A DNA stretch of 64,000 nt from Haloarchaeobius litoreus (lineage in GTDB: Archaea; Halobacteriota; Halobacteria; Halobacteriales; Natrialbaceae), in assembly GCF_024495425.1 (NCBI RefSeq), contig NZ_JANHJR010000001.1:806001-870000 (forward strand), read 5' to 3'. Of the stretch, positions 44,367-53,644 are shown in pieces. The stretch's first letter is position 1. Every line of letters starts with the position of its first letter. The notes below the pieces were generated by a model. It had not been told where the DNA came from, made no database searches, and saw nothing but the letters and a program-made list of their open reading frames with translations. Both the position numbers and the translations under genes were made by a program.

Positions 44367-44780
44367 TCAGGCGAGGAGGAGACTGGCCGTGATGGCGAAG
44401 AGCAACAGCGCGCCGAGCGCCCACGCACTCAGCATCGCCGCCACCGCGTTCGTGTGCCCGCGTGCGCGACTGGAGGTGAACGTGCCATAGCCGACGTACC
44501 CGACGAGCAACAGGACGCCGACACCGACGAGGACGACGCTCACGACGGCCTGCTGTGCTGCGGTCCCGGAGACGAACACGACGACGCTCGCGGCCACCGC
44601 GACGACGACGAGCAGGAACGAGAGCACCCAGACGAGTGGACTCCCCTTCAGCGACCGCAACATGGAGCTGTCCGCACTGCCGCCCGGTGCGTACCCTTTC
44701 CAGGCCCGACTCGCCAGAAAGCCGACGACGGCGACGAGGAACACCGCCATGACTGCAGAGACCCCGACCAGGTATGACAT
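44367..44780 (-). CDS. Small four-helix membrane protein, first gene of the cox-facing operon
   Basis: 137 residues with about four hydrophobic segments: 3-24, 50-70, 78-98 and 113-135. The loop between the first two is basic (SRAWKGYAPGGS); the others are short. No cysteine or histidine motif. It heads a run of five tightly packed genes. Its family is unknown; it is the sort of small subunit found in membrane complexes. Confidence 0.75.
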   Translation of the reverse strand: MSYLVGVSAVMAVFLVAVVGFLASRAWKGYAPGGSADSSMLRSLKGSPLVWVLSFLLVVVAVAASVVVFVSGTAAQQAVVSVVLVGVGVLLLVGYVGYGTFTSSRARGHTNAVAAMLSAWALGALLLFAITASLLLA

Positions 44781-44807
44781 GGTATGTGGTCACAGTAATC
44801 ATCCATC

Positions 44808-44816
44808 GCATTTAAC
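44808..44816 (-). promoter_or_regulatory. Promoter of the cox-facing operon
   Basis: GTTAAATGC on the minus strand is 28-36 nt before the ATG at 44780. No comparable element is seen between the five genes, so they are probably one transcript. Confidence 0.55.
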
Positions 44817-44954
44817 AGTGCCGTCCAGAACAGCACGGGACCAACAGCCGGCGTCCACTCGTGGCCCGACACGTGACGCTGGACCATGGGACCGATTCAC
44901 TTACTCGGAAATGAATTAATTTGGGGAACTATTAAGTAGGACCTTGCGTAAAGA

Positions 44955-46289
44955 ATGGGTACGTCTCACATAGAGACACGTGGTGGCATGACAGGACACG
45001 ATTCGGACTCCGGCGTTTCGCGGCGTACCGTTCTCAAGACAACCGGTGCAGCGGGTGCGGCCGGCATGGCCGGCCTCTCCGGCTGCCTCAGCGGGCTGAC
45101 GGGCGGCGGCGAGCCCGAACCGCTCGAACTGCTCCACGCCTGGAGCGGGGGCGACGGTGCGGCGGCCATCGAGGCCCTGTTCGAGGGCTTCCAGGAGCAG
45201 CACCCGGACATCGAGCTCACCAGCGAGGGGATCGAGGGCGCGGCGACCCAGAACCTCGGACAGGTGATCAACGAAGCCATCCGCAACGACGAACCGCCGA
45301 GCACTTGGCAGAACTGGCCGGGGCAGGCGCTCACCCCGTTCGTCGAGGCGGACGCACTCGGCGACATCACCGACTCCGTCTGGAGCGAGAACGAGATGGA
45401 GTCGGCCTACCGCGAGGGCCCGAAAGAGCAGGCGAAGGGTGGCACCGACAACTACGTCTCGGTGCCCATCAACATCCACCGCATCAACAACCTGTTCTAC
45501 AACACGAGCGTCGTCGAGGAGGCGGGCGTCGACCCGACCAGCCTCTCCTCGCCGTCGGACGTGGTCGACGCGTGTGCGACCATCGCGTCCGAGACCGACG
45601 CGGTCCCCTTCGCGCACCAGACGAACGGTCTCTGGTCGACGGCCCAGCTCTGGGCGACCGTGCTGCTGGCCGACTCCGGACACGGCGCGTACCAGAGCTT
45701 CTACGAGGGCAACCCGGACCGCGAGGCCGTCGTCTCCGCGCTCGAGATCGTCGCCGACCTCAGCGAGTACTACCCCGACGACGCATCCAGCATCGCGTTC
45801 ACCGACGCGAACAACATGGTGATGAACGGTGAGGCCGCCTTCATCCACCAGGGTGACTGGGCCGCCGGCGCGTACCGCAACACCGACGGCTTCGAGTACG
45901 GCGAGCACTGGAGCTACGTGCCGTTCCCCGGGAGCGAGCACAGCTACCAGCTGAACATGGACGCGTTCCCGTACCCGTCCGACAACCCGACGCCGGACGA
46001 GACGCAGACGTTCCTCCAGTACTGTGGCAGCAAGGACGCCCAGATCCGGTTCAACCGCGCCAAGGGCTCCATCCCGCCGCGTGGTGACGTCGACCCCTCG
46101 GAGTTCCCGCAGTTCCAGCAGGACCAGATCGAGGACTTCGGCAGCGTCGACCACCAGCCGCCGTCCATCCATCACGGCCTCGCGCTGCCCCCGGCGACCA
46201 AGACCAGTGTCGACGAGGCCATCGGGGCGTTCATCGGCAACTACGACGTCGAGACGGCCGCCGACGAGCTCGTCTCCGCGGTCCAGTAA
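44955..46289 (+). CDS. Carbohydrate-type ABC transporter substrate-binding lipoprotein
   Basis: 444 residues; the ATG at 44988 (MTGHDSDSG) is an equally good start. Tat motif SRRTVLK and lipobox SGC indicate a lipid-anchored surface protein. The SBP_bac_1-type fold has LLHAWSGGDGAAAIEALFEGF near the start, EAAFIHQGDWAAGAYRN and a C-terminal hinge. It belongs to the family-1 sugar-binding group (glucose/oligosaccharide). An AT-rich promoter with ATTAATTT at 44915-44922 precedes it. First gene of a four-gene importer. Confidence 0.93.
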   Translation: MGTSHIETRGGMTGHDSDSGVSRRTVLKTTGAAGAAGMAGLSGCLSGLTGGGEPEPLELLHAWSGGDGAAAIEALFEGFQEQHPDIELTSEGIEGAATQNLGQVINEAIRNDEPPSTWQNWPGQALTPFVEADALGDITDSVWSENEMESAYREGPKEQAKGGTDNYVSVPINIHRINNLFYNTSVVEEAGVDPTSLSSPSDVVDACATIASETDAVPFAHQTNGLWSTAQLWATVLLADSGHGAYQSFYEGNPDREAVVSALEIVADLSEYYPDDASSIAFTDANNMVMNGEAAFIHQGDWAAGAYRNTDGFEYGEHWSYVPFPGSEHSYQLNMDAFPYPSDNPTPDETQTFLQYCGSKDAQIRFNRAKGSIPPRGDVDPSEFPQFQQDQIEDFGSVDHQPPSIHHGLALPPATKTSVDEAIGAFIGNYDVETAADELVSAVQ

Positions 46290-46303
46290 ACCGAGCATCT
46301 CCT

Positions 46304-47314
46304 ATGGACGCAATACGTTCGTGGTTGCGCAGACGACGCTCCAACGACGGCTCGGAGCGGGAGCTCCGGACCGACGGCGGTGTCACAGGGGCACCCGAGC
46401 GCGAGGAGGGGCTCATCGCACGCTACCGCCGGAGCGACGCCGTCAGGTCGGCCCCGTTCTGGCTGCCGGCGTTCCTGCTCGTCGGTCTGTTCGTCTACGG
46501 TGCGATCTTCTGGAACATCCTCATCTCGCTGACGGACTACTCCGGACTTGGCGACCCGCAGTACGGGAGCTTCGACCTCGAGAACTACGGTCGGCTGTTC
46601 TCCGAGACCGGCTCGTACTCGTTCACCAACGCGTTCGTGAACACGGTCATCCTGTTGATCGCGTTCACCCTCATCTGTCTGGCGTTCGGGCTGGTCGTCG
46701 CCATCCTGGTCGACCGTGACATCCGATACGAGAACACGTTCCGGACGATCTACCTCCTGCCGATGAGCCTCTCGTTCGTCGTGACGGCGAAGATGTGGCT
46801 CTGGATGTTCAGCTCCGACGGGGGGCTCGTCAACGTCCTCCTCGGCGTCGTCGGCATCGGCCCCATCGACTTCATCCGGAACCCCGACCCGAACGTCCAG
46901 CTCGCGGCGGTGACGTTCGCGCTCATCTGGCAGTTCAGCGGCTACGCCATGGTCGTCTACCTCGCCGGACTGCGCGCCATCCCCGACGAGCACTTCGAGG
47001 CCGCCCGCGTCGACGGCGCGAGTCTCGTCCGGATGTACTGGCGGGTCATCATCCCCCAGCTCCGGACCGCGACCGTGAGCGCCTCGGTCGTCCTGATGGT
47101 GTTCGCGCTGAAGGCGTTCGACTTCCTGCGCGCGCTGTACGGGAGTAGCACGCCGTCGGTCGGGACCGACATCCTCGCGACGAAGATGGTCCGCGTGGCG
47201 TTCGACAACAACCAGGTCGCGTACGGCTCGGCCATCGCGGTCGTGCTGTTCGTCATGGCGTTCTCCATCGTCACGCCGTACCTGTACAGCGAGTACCGGC
47301 GGGGGGCACTATGA
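46304..47314 (+). CDS. Sugar ABC transporter permease (MalF type)
   Basis: 336 residues with six main membrane segments after a ~50-residue charged cytoplasmic N-terminus. The EAA loop is EAARVDGASLVRMYWRVIIPQL (about 231-252). It pairs with the next gene product to form the channel. It starts 14 nt after the binding-protein stop and overlaps the next start by 4 bp. Confidence 0.93.
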   Translation: MDAIRSWLRRRRSNDGSERELRTDGGVTGAPEREEGLIARYRRSDAVRSAPFWLPAFLLVGLFVYGAIFWNILISLTDYSGLGDPQYGSFDLENYGRLFSETGSYSFTNAFVNTVILLIAFTLICLAFGLVVAILVDRDIRYENTFRTIYLLPMSLSFVVTAKMWLWMFSSDGGLVNVLLGVVGIGPIDFIRNPDPNVQLAAVTFALIWQFSGYAMVVYLAGLRAIPDEHFEAARVDGASLVRMYWRVIIPQLRTATVSASVVLMVFALKAFDFLRALYGSSTPSVGTDILATKMVRVAFDNNQVAYGSAIAVVLFVMAFSIVTPYLYSEYRRGAL

Positions 47315-48192
47315 GCGGGCCCGACCAGGGGTCGACGCTCAGCCGCGTCGGCCTCTACGTCGTGCTCGTCGGGCTGGTGCTGTTCTACCTCCTGCCGCTG
47401 GAGGCCGGCATCGTGACCTCGTTCAAGACGACCGGGGCGTACGGCTCGACGCAGCCGTTCCTCCCCGCGTTCGACGGGCTGACCCTGGAGAAGTGGACCG
47501 GCGCGTTCGACGAGCTGTCCGGTGGGCTGTTCAACAGCGTCATCATGGCGGTCCCGGCGACCGCGATGTCTGCGCTCATCGGCAGCATGGCGGCCTACGG
47601 GCTGACCAACGTCGACTGGCGCGGCCAGGTCGGCATCTACACCCTGTTCATCGCGGGCATCTTCGTCCCGTACCAGGCGGTGCTGGTGCCACTGAAGCGG
47701 TTCTGGTCGCAGTGGGTCCCGCTCGACGTCTGGCTCGAACCGCTCTGGCTCCTGCCCGGACTGACGAGCGACCACGGCGGCCTGTTCGCGCTGATGATCA
47801 CCCACGTCGCCTACGGCATCCCCATCTGTACGCTGCTGTTCCGGTCGTACTACAAGGCCGTCTCCGACGAGATGGTCGAGGCGGCCCGGCTCGACGGGGC
47901 GAGCATCCGGCGCATCTACCGACGCATCATCCTGCCGCTGTCGGTGCCGATGTTCGCCGTCGCGCTCATCTACCAGTTCACGCAGATCTGGAACGACCTG
48001 CTGTTCGCGCTCATCCTCATCGGGGGATCGGGCGACGCGGCGGTCGTCACACAGGAACTGGTCGGTGTCGGGCAGGCCCAGGAGGCGACCGACTTCCCGC
48101 TGCAGATGGCGGCGGCGTTCGTCACCGCCCTGCCGACGCTGCTGGTGTACATCTTCTTCGGCGAACAGTTCGCGAAGGGAGTGACCGCATGA
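47311..48192 (+). CDS. Sugar ABC transporter permease (MalG type)
   Basis: 293 residues with six membrane segments. The EAA loop reads EAARLDGASIRRIYRRIILPL (about 190-210), and the C-terminus ends FGEQFAKGVTA, typical of MalG-type permeases. It overlaps the upstream permease (ATGA), so they are produced together. No sign of truncation. Confidence 0.94.
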   Translation: MSGPDQGSTLSRVGLYVVLVGLVLFYLLPLEAGIVTSFKTTGAYGSTQPFLPAFDGLTLEKWTGAFDELSGGLFNSVIMAVPATAMSALIGSMAAYGLTNVDWRGQVGIYTLFIAGIFVPYQAVLVPLKRFWSQWVPLDVWLEPLWLLPGLTSDHGGLFALMITHVAYGIPICTLLFRSYYKAVSDEMVEAARLDGASIRRIYRRIILPLSVPMFAVALIYQFTQIWNDLLFALILIGGSGDAAVVTQELVGVGQAQEATDFPLQMAAAFVTALPTLLVYIFFGEQFAKGVTA

Positions 48193-48231
48193 CCATGAAC
48201 GCTTACACATTCGGACGACGGAGGTACACGC

Positions 48232-49380
48232 ATGGCTGAACTCGAACTCGACGGCATCACCAAGGTGTTCGTCGAGGACGACGGGAACGAGATCGTGGCC
48301 GTCGACGACGTCGACGTGACCGTCGCCGACGGCGAGTTCCTCGTCCTCGTCGGCCCCTCGGGCTGTGGCAAGTCGACGACGCTGCGGATGGTCGCCGGCC
48401 TCGAGTCCATCACCTCGGGCGAACTGCGCCTCGCAGGTGAGCGCATCAACGAGCGCAAACCCGCCGACCGGAACACCGCGATGGTGTTCCAGTCGTACGC
48501 GCTCTACCCGCACATGACCGTCAAGCAGAACATGAGCTTCGGGCTGGAGGAGTCGACCGACATGCCCGACGACGAGATCGCGAAGACGGTCACCGAGGCC
48601 GCGGAGATGATGGGTATCGGCGACCTGCTCGACCGCAAACCCGGCGAGCTCTCCGGTGGTCAGCAACAGCGCGTCGCCCTCGGCCGCGCCATCGTGCGCG
48701 ACCCCGAGGTGTTCCTGATGGACGAGCCGCTGTCGAACCTCGACGCGAAGCTGCGCTCGAAGATGCGCACCGAGCTGCAGCGGCTCCAGGACGACCTCGG
48801 CGTGACGACCGTCTACGTCACGCACGACCAGACCGAGGCGATGACGATGGGCGACCGGATCGCCATCCTCGACGACGGCGAGCTCCAGCAGGTCGGTACC
48901 CCGCTGGAGTGCTACCACCGGCCCGCGAACCGGTTCGTCGCGGACTTCATTGGCGACCCGTCGATGAACTTCTTCGACGTCGAGGTCCAGGGCGACCGAC
49001 TGCTCGCGGACGAGTTCGCCTACCCGGTGTCGAGCGAGACGCTCTCGGCGGTCGACGACCGCACCGAGCTGACCCTCGGTATCCGGCCGGAGGACATCGA
49101 GCTCCGGACCGAGGCGACCGGCGCGCACGACTTCGAGACCGTCGTGGACGTCGTCGAGCCGACCGGCGACGAGAACAACCTCTACCTGACGTTCGACCCG
49201 GACGCGGCCGAGCCCGAGACGTTCATCGCCACGACCGGTGGCATGAACCGCGTCGAGGCCGGCCAGCCCATGGTCGCGCACATCCCGGAGGACGCCATCC
49301 ACCTGTTCGACGCGGCCACCGGCGAGGCGGTGAAGAACCGCTCGCTGGACGACACCGCGGCGATCGGTCGCACGGTCTGA
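48232..49380 (+). CDS. Sugar ABC transporter ATPase (MalK/UgpC type)
   Basis: 382 residues. Walker [10 protein letters not shown] (about 38-46), Q-loop VFQSYALYPHMTV, signature [14 protein letters not shown], Walker B VFLMDEPLSNLDAK and H-loop VYVTHDQTEAM. The C-terminal TOBE/OB domain (about 240-375) is of the kind that often responds to regulators. It energises the permease pair. It starts 39 nt after the second permease. The sugar cannot be predicted. Confidence 0.95.
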   Translation: MAELELDGITKVFVEDDGNEIVAVDDVDVTVADGEFLVLVGPSGCGKSTTLRMVAGLESITSGELRLAGERINERKPADRNTAMVFQSYALYPHMTVKQNMSFGLEESTDMPDDEIAKTVTEAAEMMGIGDLLDRKPGELSGGQQQRVALGRAIVRDPEVFLMDEPLSNLDAKLRSKMRTELQRLQDDLGVTTVYVTHDQTEAMTMGDRIAILDDGELQQVGTPLECYHRPANRFVADFIGDPSMNFFDVEVQGDRLLADEFAYPVSSETLSAVDDRTELTLGIRPEDIELRTEATGAHDFETVVDVVEPTGDENNLYLTFDPDAAEPETFIATTGGMNRVEAGQPMVAHIPEDAIHLFDAATGEAVKNRSLDDTAAIGRTV

Positions 49381-49383
49381 ACC

Positions 49384-50997
49384 TCAGTTCTCCCTTCGTT
49401 TTCGCCCGTGCAGTTCCAGGTCGAGCCTGTCGCGGAGCGTCCGCTGGAGCGACGAGGCCGTCGACGCGTCGATGTCGAACGCCGTCGGTGTCGCGCTGAC
49501 GAGCGTGCTCGAACTGGCGGTGTCGACGACGAGCGACGCCAGCGAGAGTCGTCGCTGGAAGACGGACGCCTGCCGGATGACGGTCTGGAGCCGGTAGTAC
49601 GGGACGACCTGCGTGCGCCGTCGCCAGAAGCCGGTGCGGACGACGACGGTGTGGTCGCCGACGTGGTAGCCACGGTTCGCCCACTTCAGGTGCGCCGCCG
49701 GGGGAACGAGGAGGAACAGGACCGCGGGCAGGTACCAGAGCGTGAAGCCGGCGATCACGGTCGAGGCGACGTAGGCGATGGCGAGGATGCCGACGACGAC
49801 CAGTCCGAACCGGACGGCGTAGCGCCGACGGGCACGTTTCGGGGGCCGTTCGAAGTCGGGGTCGGTGAACTCGCCGAGCTCGCGTGCGAGCTCGACGACC
49901 CGTGACCGCTCGGCGACCGGAATGGCCGACTGGTTGCCCTGTTCGGCGCGTTGGGCCGCGTAGCCCGCCGTCTCCACGTCGAGGGCGGCGTAGCCGAGCA
50001 GCCGCATCGCCAGCGATTCGCGGAGCGTGACGGTCTGAATCTTGTCGGTCGGGATGGAGCCGGAGTAGCGCTGGACCAGCCCGCGTTCGTAGACGAGGTC
50101 GGTCCCGCTCCGGGCGAGCTGGAAGCCGTAGAAGCCCAGCGCGGAGAGCACGCCGCTGACGAGGTACGAGCTGACGAGCACCAGCGGGAGCGAAACGAGC
50201 CCGAGGACGAGCAGCTCGTCCGGGGTCGCCTCCAAGAGGTCCAGCGTCTCGGGGCCGCCGAACGGGTCGGCGGCCGCCAACATGAACTCGCCCGCCAGCT
50301 CGGGCAGGACGGGGATGCCGATGATGACCAGCACGATGGCCCCGGGACGGAACCGGGTGAGCGAGAGCACGGCGAGCTCGACGGGCGTGATGGCGAACAA
50401 CGGCTCCAGCAGGTCCGACCCGCCGGTCCCAGTCGTCCGGTCCGTCGTGGGCGACTCCATGGGACCGCTCTCGGAGATCGGCCCTTCGTCCGTCTCCGTC
50501 GCCGCGGGCTCGGCCTCGGTGGCCCGCCGCGAGCTGTCCCGTCGTTCGCGGATCTCCCGCTGGAGCCGGTTCGCCTCCTCGAGCGAGACCACCGAGAGTT
50601 CGGCCTCCGTGCCGCCACCCCCTGCTGTCTCGATGCGGACGACGGCGACGCCGAGCACGCGGTGCCAGAGGCTCTGGGAGATGTCGACGTTCTGGATTCG
50701 CCGGAGCGGGATCTCCCGCTCGGTGCGCCCGACGACGCCCGCGGCGAAGTCGAACGTATCCGCGGTCAGTTCGTACTCGAAGCGGAGGTACGAGGCGACC
50801 CCGTAGCCGACTCCGAGCAGGCCGAACAACGGTGCAACCACGAACAGCAGGTCGATGACACTGCTGCCGAAGTCCATCCCGAGCAGCGCCTCGGCACCGC
50901 TCGACCCCACGAGCAGGAGGAAGAAGGGGATAGAGAGCGCGTTGACGCCGTACTGCAGCGCCCGGATGACCCCCGTGAGCGGGTGGAGCCGCCTCAT
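49384..50997 (-). CDS. PH-domain membrane protein, YdbT type
   Basis: 537 residues. Three bacterial PH (bPH2/DUF304) modules alternate with paired membrane segments. Each module has the RI/QTVxxxQ...R-x-LG pattern, e.g. IPLRRIQNVDISQSLWHRVLG, IPTDKIQTVTLRESLAMRLLG and VPYYRLQTVIRQASVFQRRL. A polar insert of about 45 residues, rich in Glu/Thr, separates the first two. The bacterial homologue YdbT works with YdbS. It overlaps the upstream gene by ATGA. Its function is unknown; membrane-surface binding is likely. Confidence 0.9.
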   Translation of the reverse strand: MRRLHPLTGVIRALQYGVNALSIPFFLLLVGSSGAEALLGMDFGSSVIDLLFVVAPLFGLLGVGYGVASYLRFEYELTADTFDFAAGVVGRTEREIPLRRIQNVDISQSLWHRVLGVAVVRIETAGGGGTEAELSVVSLEEANRLQREIRERRDSSRRATEAEPAATETDEGPISESGPMESPTTDRTTGTGGSDLLEPLFAITPVELAVLSLTRFRPGAIVLVIIGIPVLPELAGEFMLAAADPFGGPETLDLLEATPDELLVLGLVSLPLVLVSSYLVSGVLSALGFYGFQLARSGTDLVYERGLVQRYSGSIPTDKIQTVTLRESLAMRLLGYAALDVETAGYAAQRAEQGNQSAIPVAERSRVVELARELGEFTDPDFERPPKRARRRYAVRFGLVVVGILAIAYVASTVIAGFTLWYLPAVLFLLVPPAAHLKWANRGYHVGDHTVVVRTGFWRRRTQVVPYYRLQTVIRQASVFQRRLSLASLVVDTASSSTLVSATPTAFDIDASTASSLQRTLRDRLDLELHGRKRREN

Positions 50998-51476
50998 ACG
51001 GCGTCCTCCGGCTCGCTCTCGACCGCGAGCTCCCGGAGCTCGTTCCGCAGCCGCTTCGCCCGCTCCGGCGGGAGGCCGGGCACCGTCACGTCCGCGCCGC
51101 GCGAGCCAGCCGTGTAGATGACGACCGAGGAGAGCCCGAGCGCGCGGTCGACCGGCGAGCGCTGCGTGTCGACGTGCTGGACCCGGACGTACGGCACCGC
51201 CGTCTCGATGCGCGTGAGCACGCCACGTTCGAGGTACAGCGCGTCGTCCTGCAGTTCGAAGCGCCAGTCACGGTACAGCAGGACTGCGTGGACAGCGCCG
51301 AGCACGATTCCCAGAAGGCAGACGGCGAGCCCGGGCAGCAACGTCGAGACGCCGGCGTCGGCGAGTCGGTCCTCGAAGAGGACGGCTGGCACGGTGACGA
51401 CGGCCGCCAGTACGACAGCCACGATGACGGCGCGCACCACCCACCTGATTCGAACTCTCGCGTGAAGGGCTTCCAT
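50994..51476 (-). CDS. PH-domain membrane protein, YdbS type
   Basis: 160 residues from the ATG at 51476 (MEALHARVRIRW). Two membrane segments (about 14-36, 43-65) precede one bPH2 module with TAVPYVRVQHVDTQRSPVDR and ALGLSSVVIYTAGS. It is the classic small partner of the larger PH protein, encoded first in a two-gene operon. Confidence 0.9.
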   Translation of the reverse strand: MEALHARVRIRWVVRAVIVAVVLAAVVTVPAVLFEDRLADAGVSTLLPGLAVCLLGIVLGAVHAVLLYRDWRFELQDDALYLERGVLTRIETAVPYVRVQHVDTQRSPVDRALGLSSVVIYTAGSRGADVTVPGLPPERAKRLRNELRELAVESEPEDAV

Positions 51477-51535
51477 AGCCGAAGCGTCGGCCCGGGAACA
51501 CAAATAGCGGCGGGGTCGGTTTCCGGCCCTGCCGG

Positions 51536-51781
51536 TCAGCTCTCGGCTTCCTCGGGCGTGTACGTCTTCAGCTCCAGCGCGTGGATGTCCGTCGTCATGT
51601 GCTCGCCGAGCGCGTCGTAGACGAGCTCGTGCTGCTGGACCAGCGGCAGCCCCTCGAACGCGGGCGAGACGACCGTCGCCCGGAGGTGGTCGTCGTCGTG
51701 CTCGCCGCGGGCGCGCTCGACGGTTGCCTGGCAGTTCTCGATGCCCGATTCGATGAGTTCGGCGACCTCGTCGGTGTTCAT
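51536..51781 (-). CDS. BolA/IbaG-family protein
   Basis: 81 residues, a full BolA domain. The pattern ELIESGIENCQATVERARG, then HLRATVVSPAFEGLPLVQQHELVYDALGEHMTTDIHALELKTYTP, matches the family, including the invariant C-terminal His used for Fe-S binding with monothiol glutaredoxins. It may act in iron-sulfur handling. A Nfu-like scaffold is encoded elsewhere in this window. It lies between the PH operon and fen with short gaps. Confidence 0.92.
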   Translation of the reverse strand: MNTDEVAELIESGIENCQATVERARGEHDDDHLRATVVSPAFEGLPLVQQHELVYDALGEHMTTDIHALELKTYTPEEAES

Positions 51782-51826
51782 GTCACACGGGTTGGTGCCG
51801 AGGGAGAAAAAGGGACAGCTTCCGGG

Positions 51827-52807
51827 TCAGGTCCAGCGGTCGAGGCCGGTCTGGGTGAGCGCGTCCTCGATGCGCTCGAACCCGCGGGCGACCTCGCTCT
51901 CGTCGACCTCCCACTCGTCGACGACGTACGCACGCGCGGCCTCGATGTCGGGGTCGAGGTCGGTGTCGAACGTGTACTCGTCGGTGACGTTCGGATTCCG
52001 GAACAGCTCGCGGACGAGGTCTGCGTTCTCGACGTAGACGTCCTCGTGCTCGAACACGCCCCAGAGGTCGCCGTGCTCTCGCACCTTCTTCAGGGCGGTC
52101 TTCGGGCCGTAGCCGTGGACTCCCTCGTTGAAGTCGGTGCCACAGAGGATGGCGACGTCGACGAGCTGTTCGAGCGAGATGTCGAGTTCCGCGAGCGTCT
52201 CGTCGAGAGACATGCGCTCCGGGTCGCCCTTGCTGGTGAGCTGGCGGAGCGTCGTGGGCGCACCGAACAGGAGCGCGTCGTAGTCCTCGGTGCCGACGTA
52301 CTCGGCGTCGCCGCGTCTGGCGATGTGGGCGCACTGCGCCTCGCCCTCCGCGGGTGCCTCGACGACCGGGACGTCGAGCAGTTCGAGGAGCTCGCGGCTC
52401 GTCTCCTGGATGACCGGCGTTAGCCGCTGGGTCGCGGACTCCAGCCGGGCGACCTCGACGGCGTCGCCGGCCTCGCGGGCGTCCTCCAGCCGGGACTCGT
52501 ACTTCTCGCGCTGTTCGCGACGTTCCTCTATCTCGTCGGCCTTGAGCTCGGAGGGACCGCCGTCGAACACCATCACGGGGTTGAGGTCGTGTTCGAGGAA
52601 CTTCGGGAGTCCCTGGACGATACCGACGAGGTTCGCGACCTCGTCGCCGTCGGCGGTGGTGTACTTGCTGTCGCTCGTCCACCGCACGGTCGTCGTGAGG
52701 TAGCGGTAGAGCCAGTTGTGGGCGTCGACGGCGACGACGCCCGGGTCCAGCTCGGCGAACGGTACCGTCTCGATGTGCGCGAGGTCCCGGAGGTCTGCGT
52801 TACCCAT
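51827..52807 (-). CDS. fen: Flap endonuclease FEN-1
   Basis: 326 residues from the ATG at 52807, typical of archaeal FEN-1. The N domain has [14 protein letters not shown] and [17 protein letters not shown]; the I domain has the metal-binding [33 protein letters not shown], ending in the H3TH region [19 protein letters not shown]. The last eight residues QTGLDRWT fit a PCNA-binding PIP box. It cuts 5' flaps in lagging-strand synthesis and base-excision repair. Confidence 0.95.
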   Translation of the reverse strand: MGNADLRDLAHIETVPFAELDPGVVAVDAHNWLYRYLTTTVRWTSDSKYTTADGDEVANLVGIVQGLPKFLEHDLNPVMVFDGGPSELKADEIEERREQREKYESRLEDAREAGDAVEVARLESATQRLTPVIQETSRELLELLDVPVVEAPAEGEAQCAHIARRGDAEYVGTEDYDALLFGAPTTLRQLTSKGDPERMSLDETLAELDISLEQLVDVAILCGTDFNEGVHGYGPKTALKKVREHGDLWGVFEHEDVYVENADLVRELFRNPNVTDEYTFDTDLDPDIEAARAYVVDEWEVDESEVARGFERIEDALTQTGLDRWT

Positions 52808-52832
52808 CGGTCGCCCTACGGCCCGGGTGGCT

Positions 52833-53513
52833 TCAATCCTGGCGGTCCCGCTCTGGGTCCCGGGCAGACCGTCCGGGCCGGGCGTCGGTTTCCGCGGGCA
52901 CCGACGGCGGATCGCGCTCGCGTTTCTCGGCGACGAACTCGCGCTCGTCGTCGGAGAGGTCCTCCCGCCCGGTGAAGACGTCGAACCCGGCGCGGTACCG
53001 ATCCGGTGACCGGTCGCCGGGGCGTTCGAGCACGAGCTCCGCGATGCCGGTCTCCTCGCCGGTGAAGCCGAAACCCGCCCGGTACAGCGCCTCGTAGGAG
53101 TAGGGGTTGTTGACGGCGATGCGGACGCGCTCGTAGCCGCGTTCACGGGCCCGCTCGTACGTGAACCGGACGAGCCGGGGGCCGAGGCCCACGCCGCGGT
53201 GGTCGTCTCGGACCGTGACGTACCGGAGCCAGAGCGTGTCGGGGTCGGTGCGGTCCTCGTTGAACGCGACGGCAGCGAGGACGTGGTCGTCGAACTCGTC
53301 TCCGTCGCTCCCTCCGGCCCCGACGCTCTCGGTGTCGCTTTCGGTGTCGGCAGCCGTTTCGAGCAGGACCGCCTTCCCGGTCGAGGACATGACGAACTTC
53401 CCGGCGTAGCTGAACCGTCGGTAGTCGAGCCGGAGCGTCGGCCCGTCCTCCGGCCAGCCCAGGAGTACGGTTTCGGGGTCGCTCACGTCGAGCAAGACGG
53501 GTGGGTGACACAA
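52833..53513 (-). CDS. GNAT N-acetyltransferase with acidic insert
   Basis: 226 residues if it begins at the TTG at 53513; a GTG at 53486 ([11 protein letters not shown]) is more conventional. The GNAT motif A is [21 protein letters not shown] (about 103-123) and motif [17 protein letters not shown] Ser/Asp/Glu/Gly-rich insert of about 20 residues around 57-76 is unusual and probably a disordered loop. The C-terminal ~40 residues are charged. Substrate unknown. Confidence 0.82.
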   Translation of the reverse strand: MCHPPVLLDVSDPETVLLGWPEDGPTLRLDYRRFSYAGKFVMSSTGKAVLLETAADTESDTESVGAGGSDGDEFDDHVLAAVAFNEDRTDPDTLWLRYVTVRDDHRGVGLGPRLVRFTYERARERGYERVRIAVNNPYSYEALYRAGFGFTGEETGIAELVLERPGDRSPDRYRAGFDVFTGREDLSDDEREFVAEKRERDPPSVPAETDARPGRSARDPERDRQD

Positions 53514-53610
53514 CGCTCTTTCGACGGGTCACGCCCGAACCTCACCACCGGCTGCGTTCAACGACGTGAAACTGTGAGAACAATACTCAACGGTGATGGT
53601 CTTTGGCAGG

Positions 53611-53620
53611 TTTTATCACA
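53611..53620 (+). promoter_or_regulatory. Promoter of the 5'-nucleotidase gene
   Basis: TTTTATCACA lies 25-34 nt before the ATG at 53645, the best TATA-like element in the 131-nt gap. Confidence 0.6.
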
Positions 53621-53644
53621 GAACCCACGCGTTGCCTTCGATGT

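Noticed and set aside
44955-44987. The first 11 codons of the sugar-binding protein as certain coding sequence
   Set aside because: Both ATGs fit; the AT-rich promoter can serve either, so the start is left open rather than claimed.
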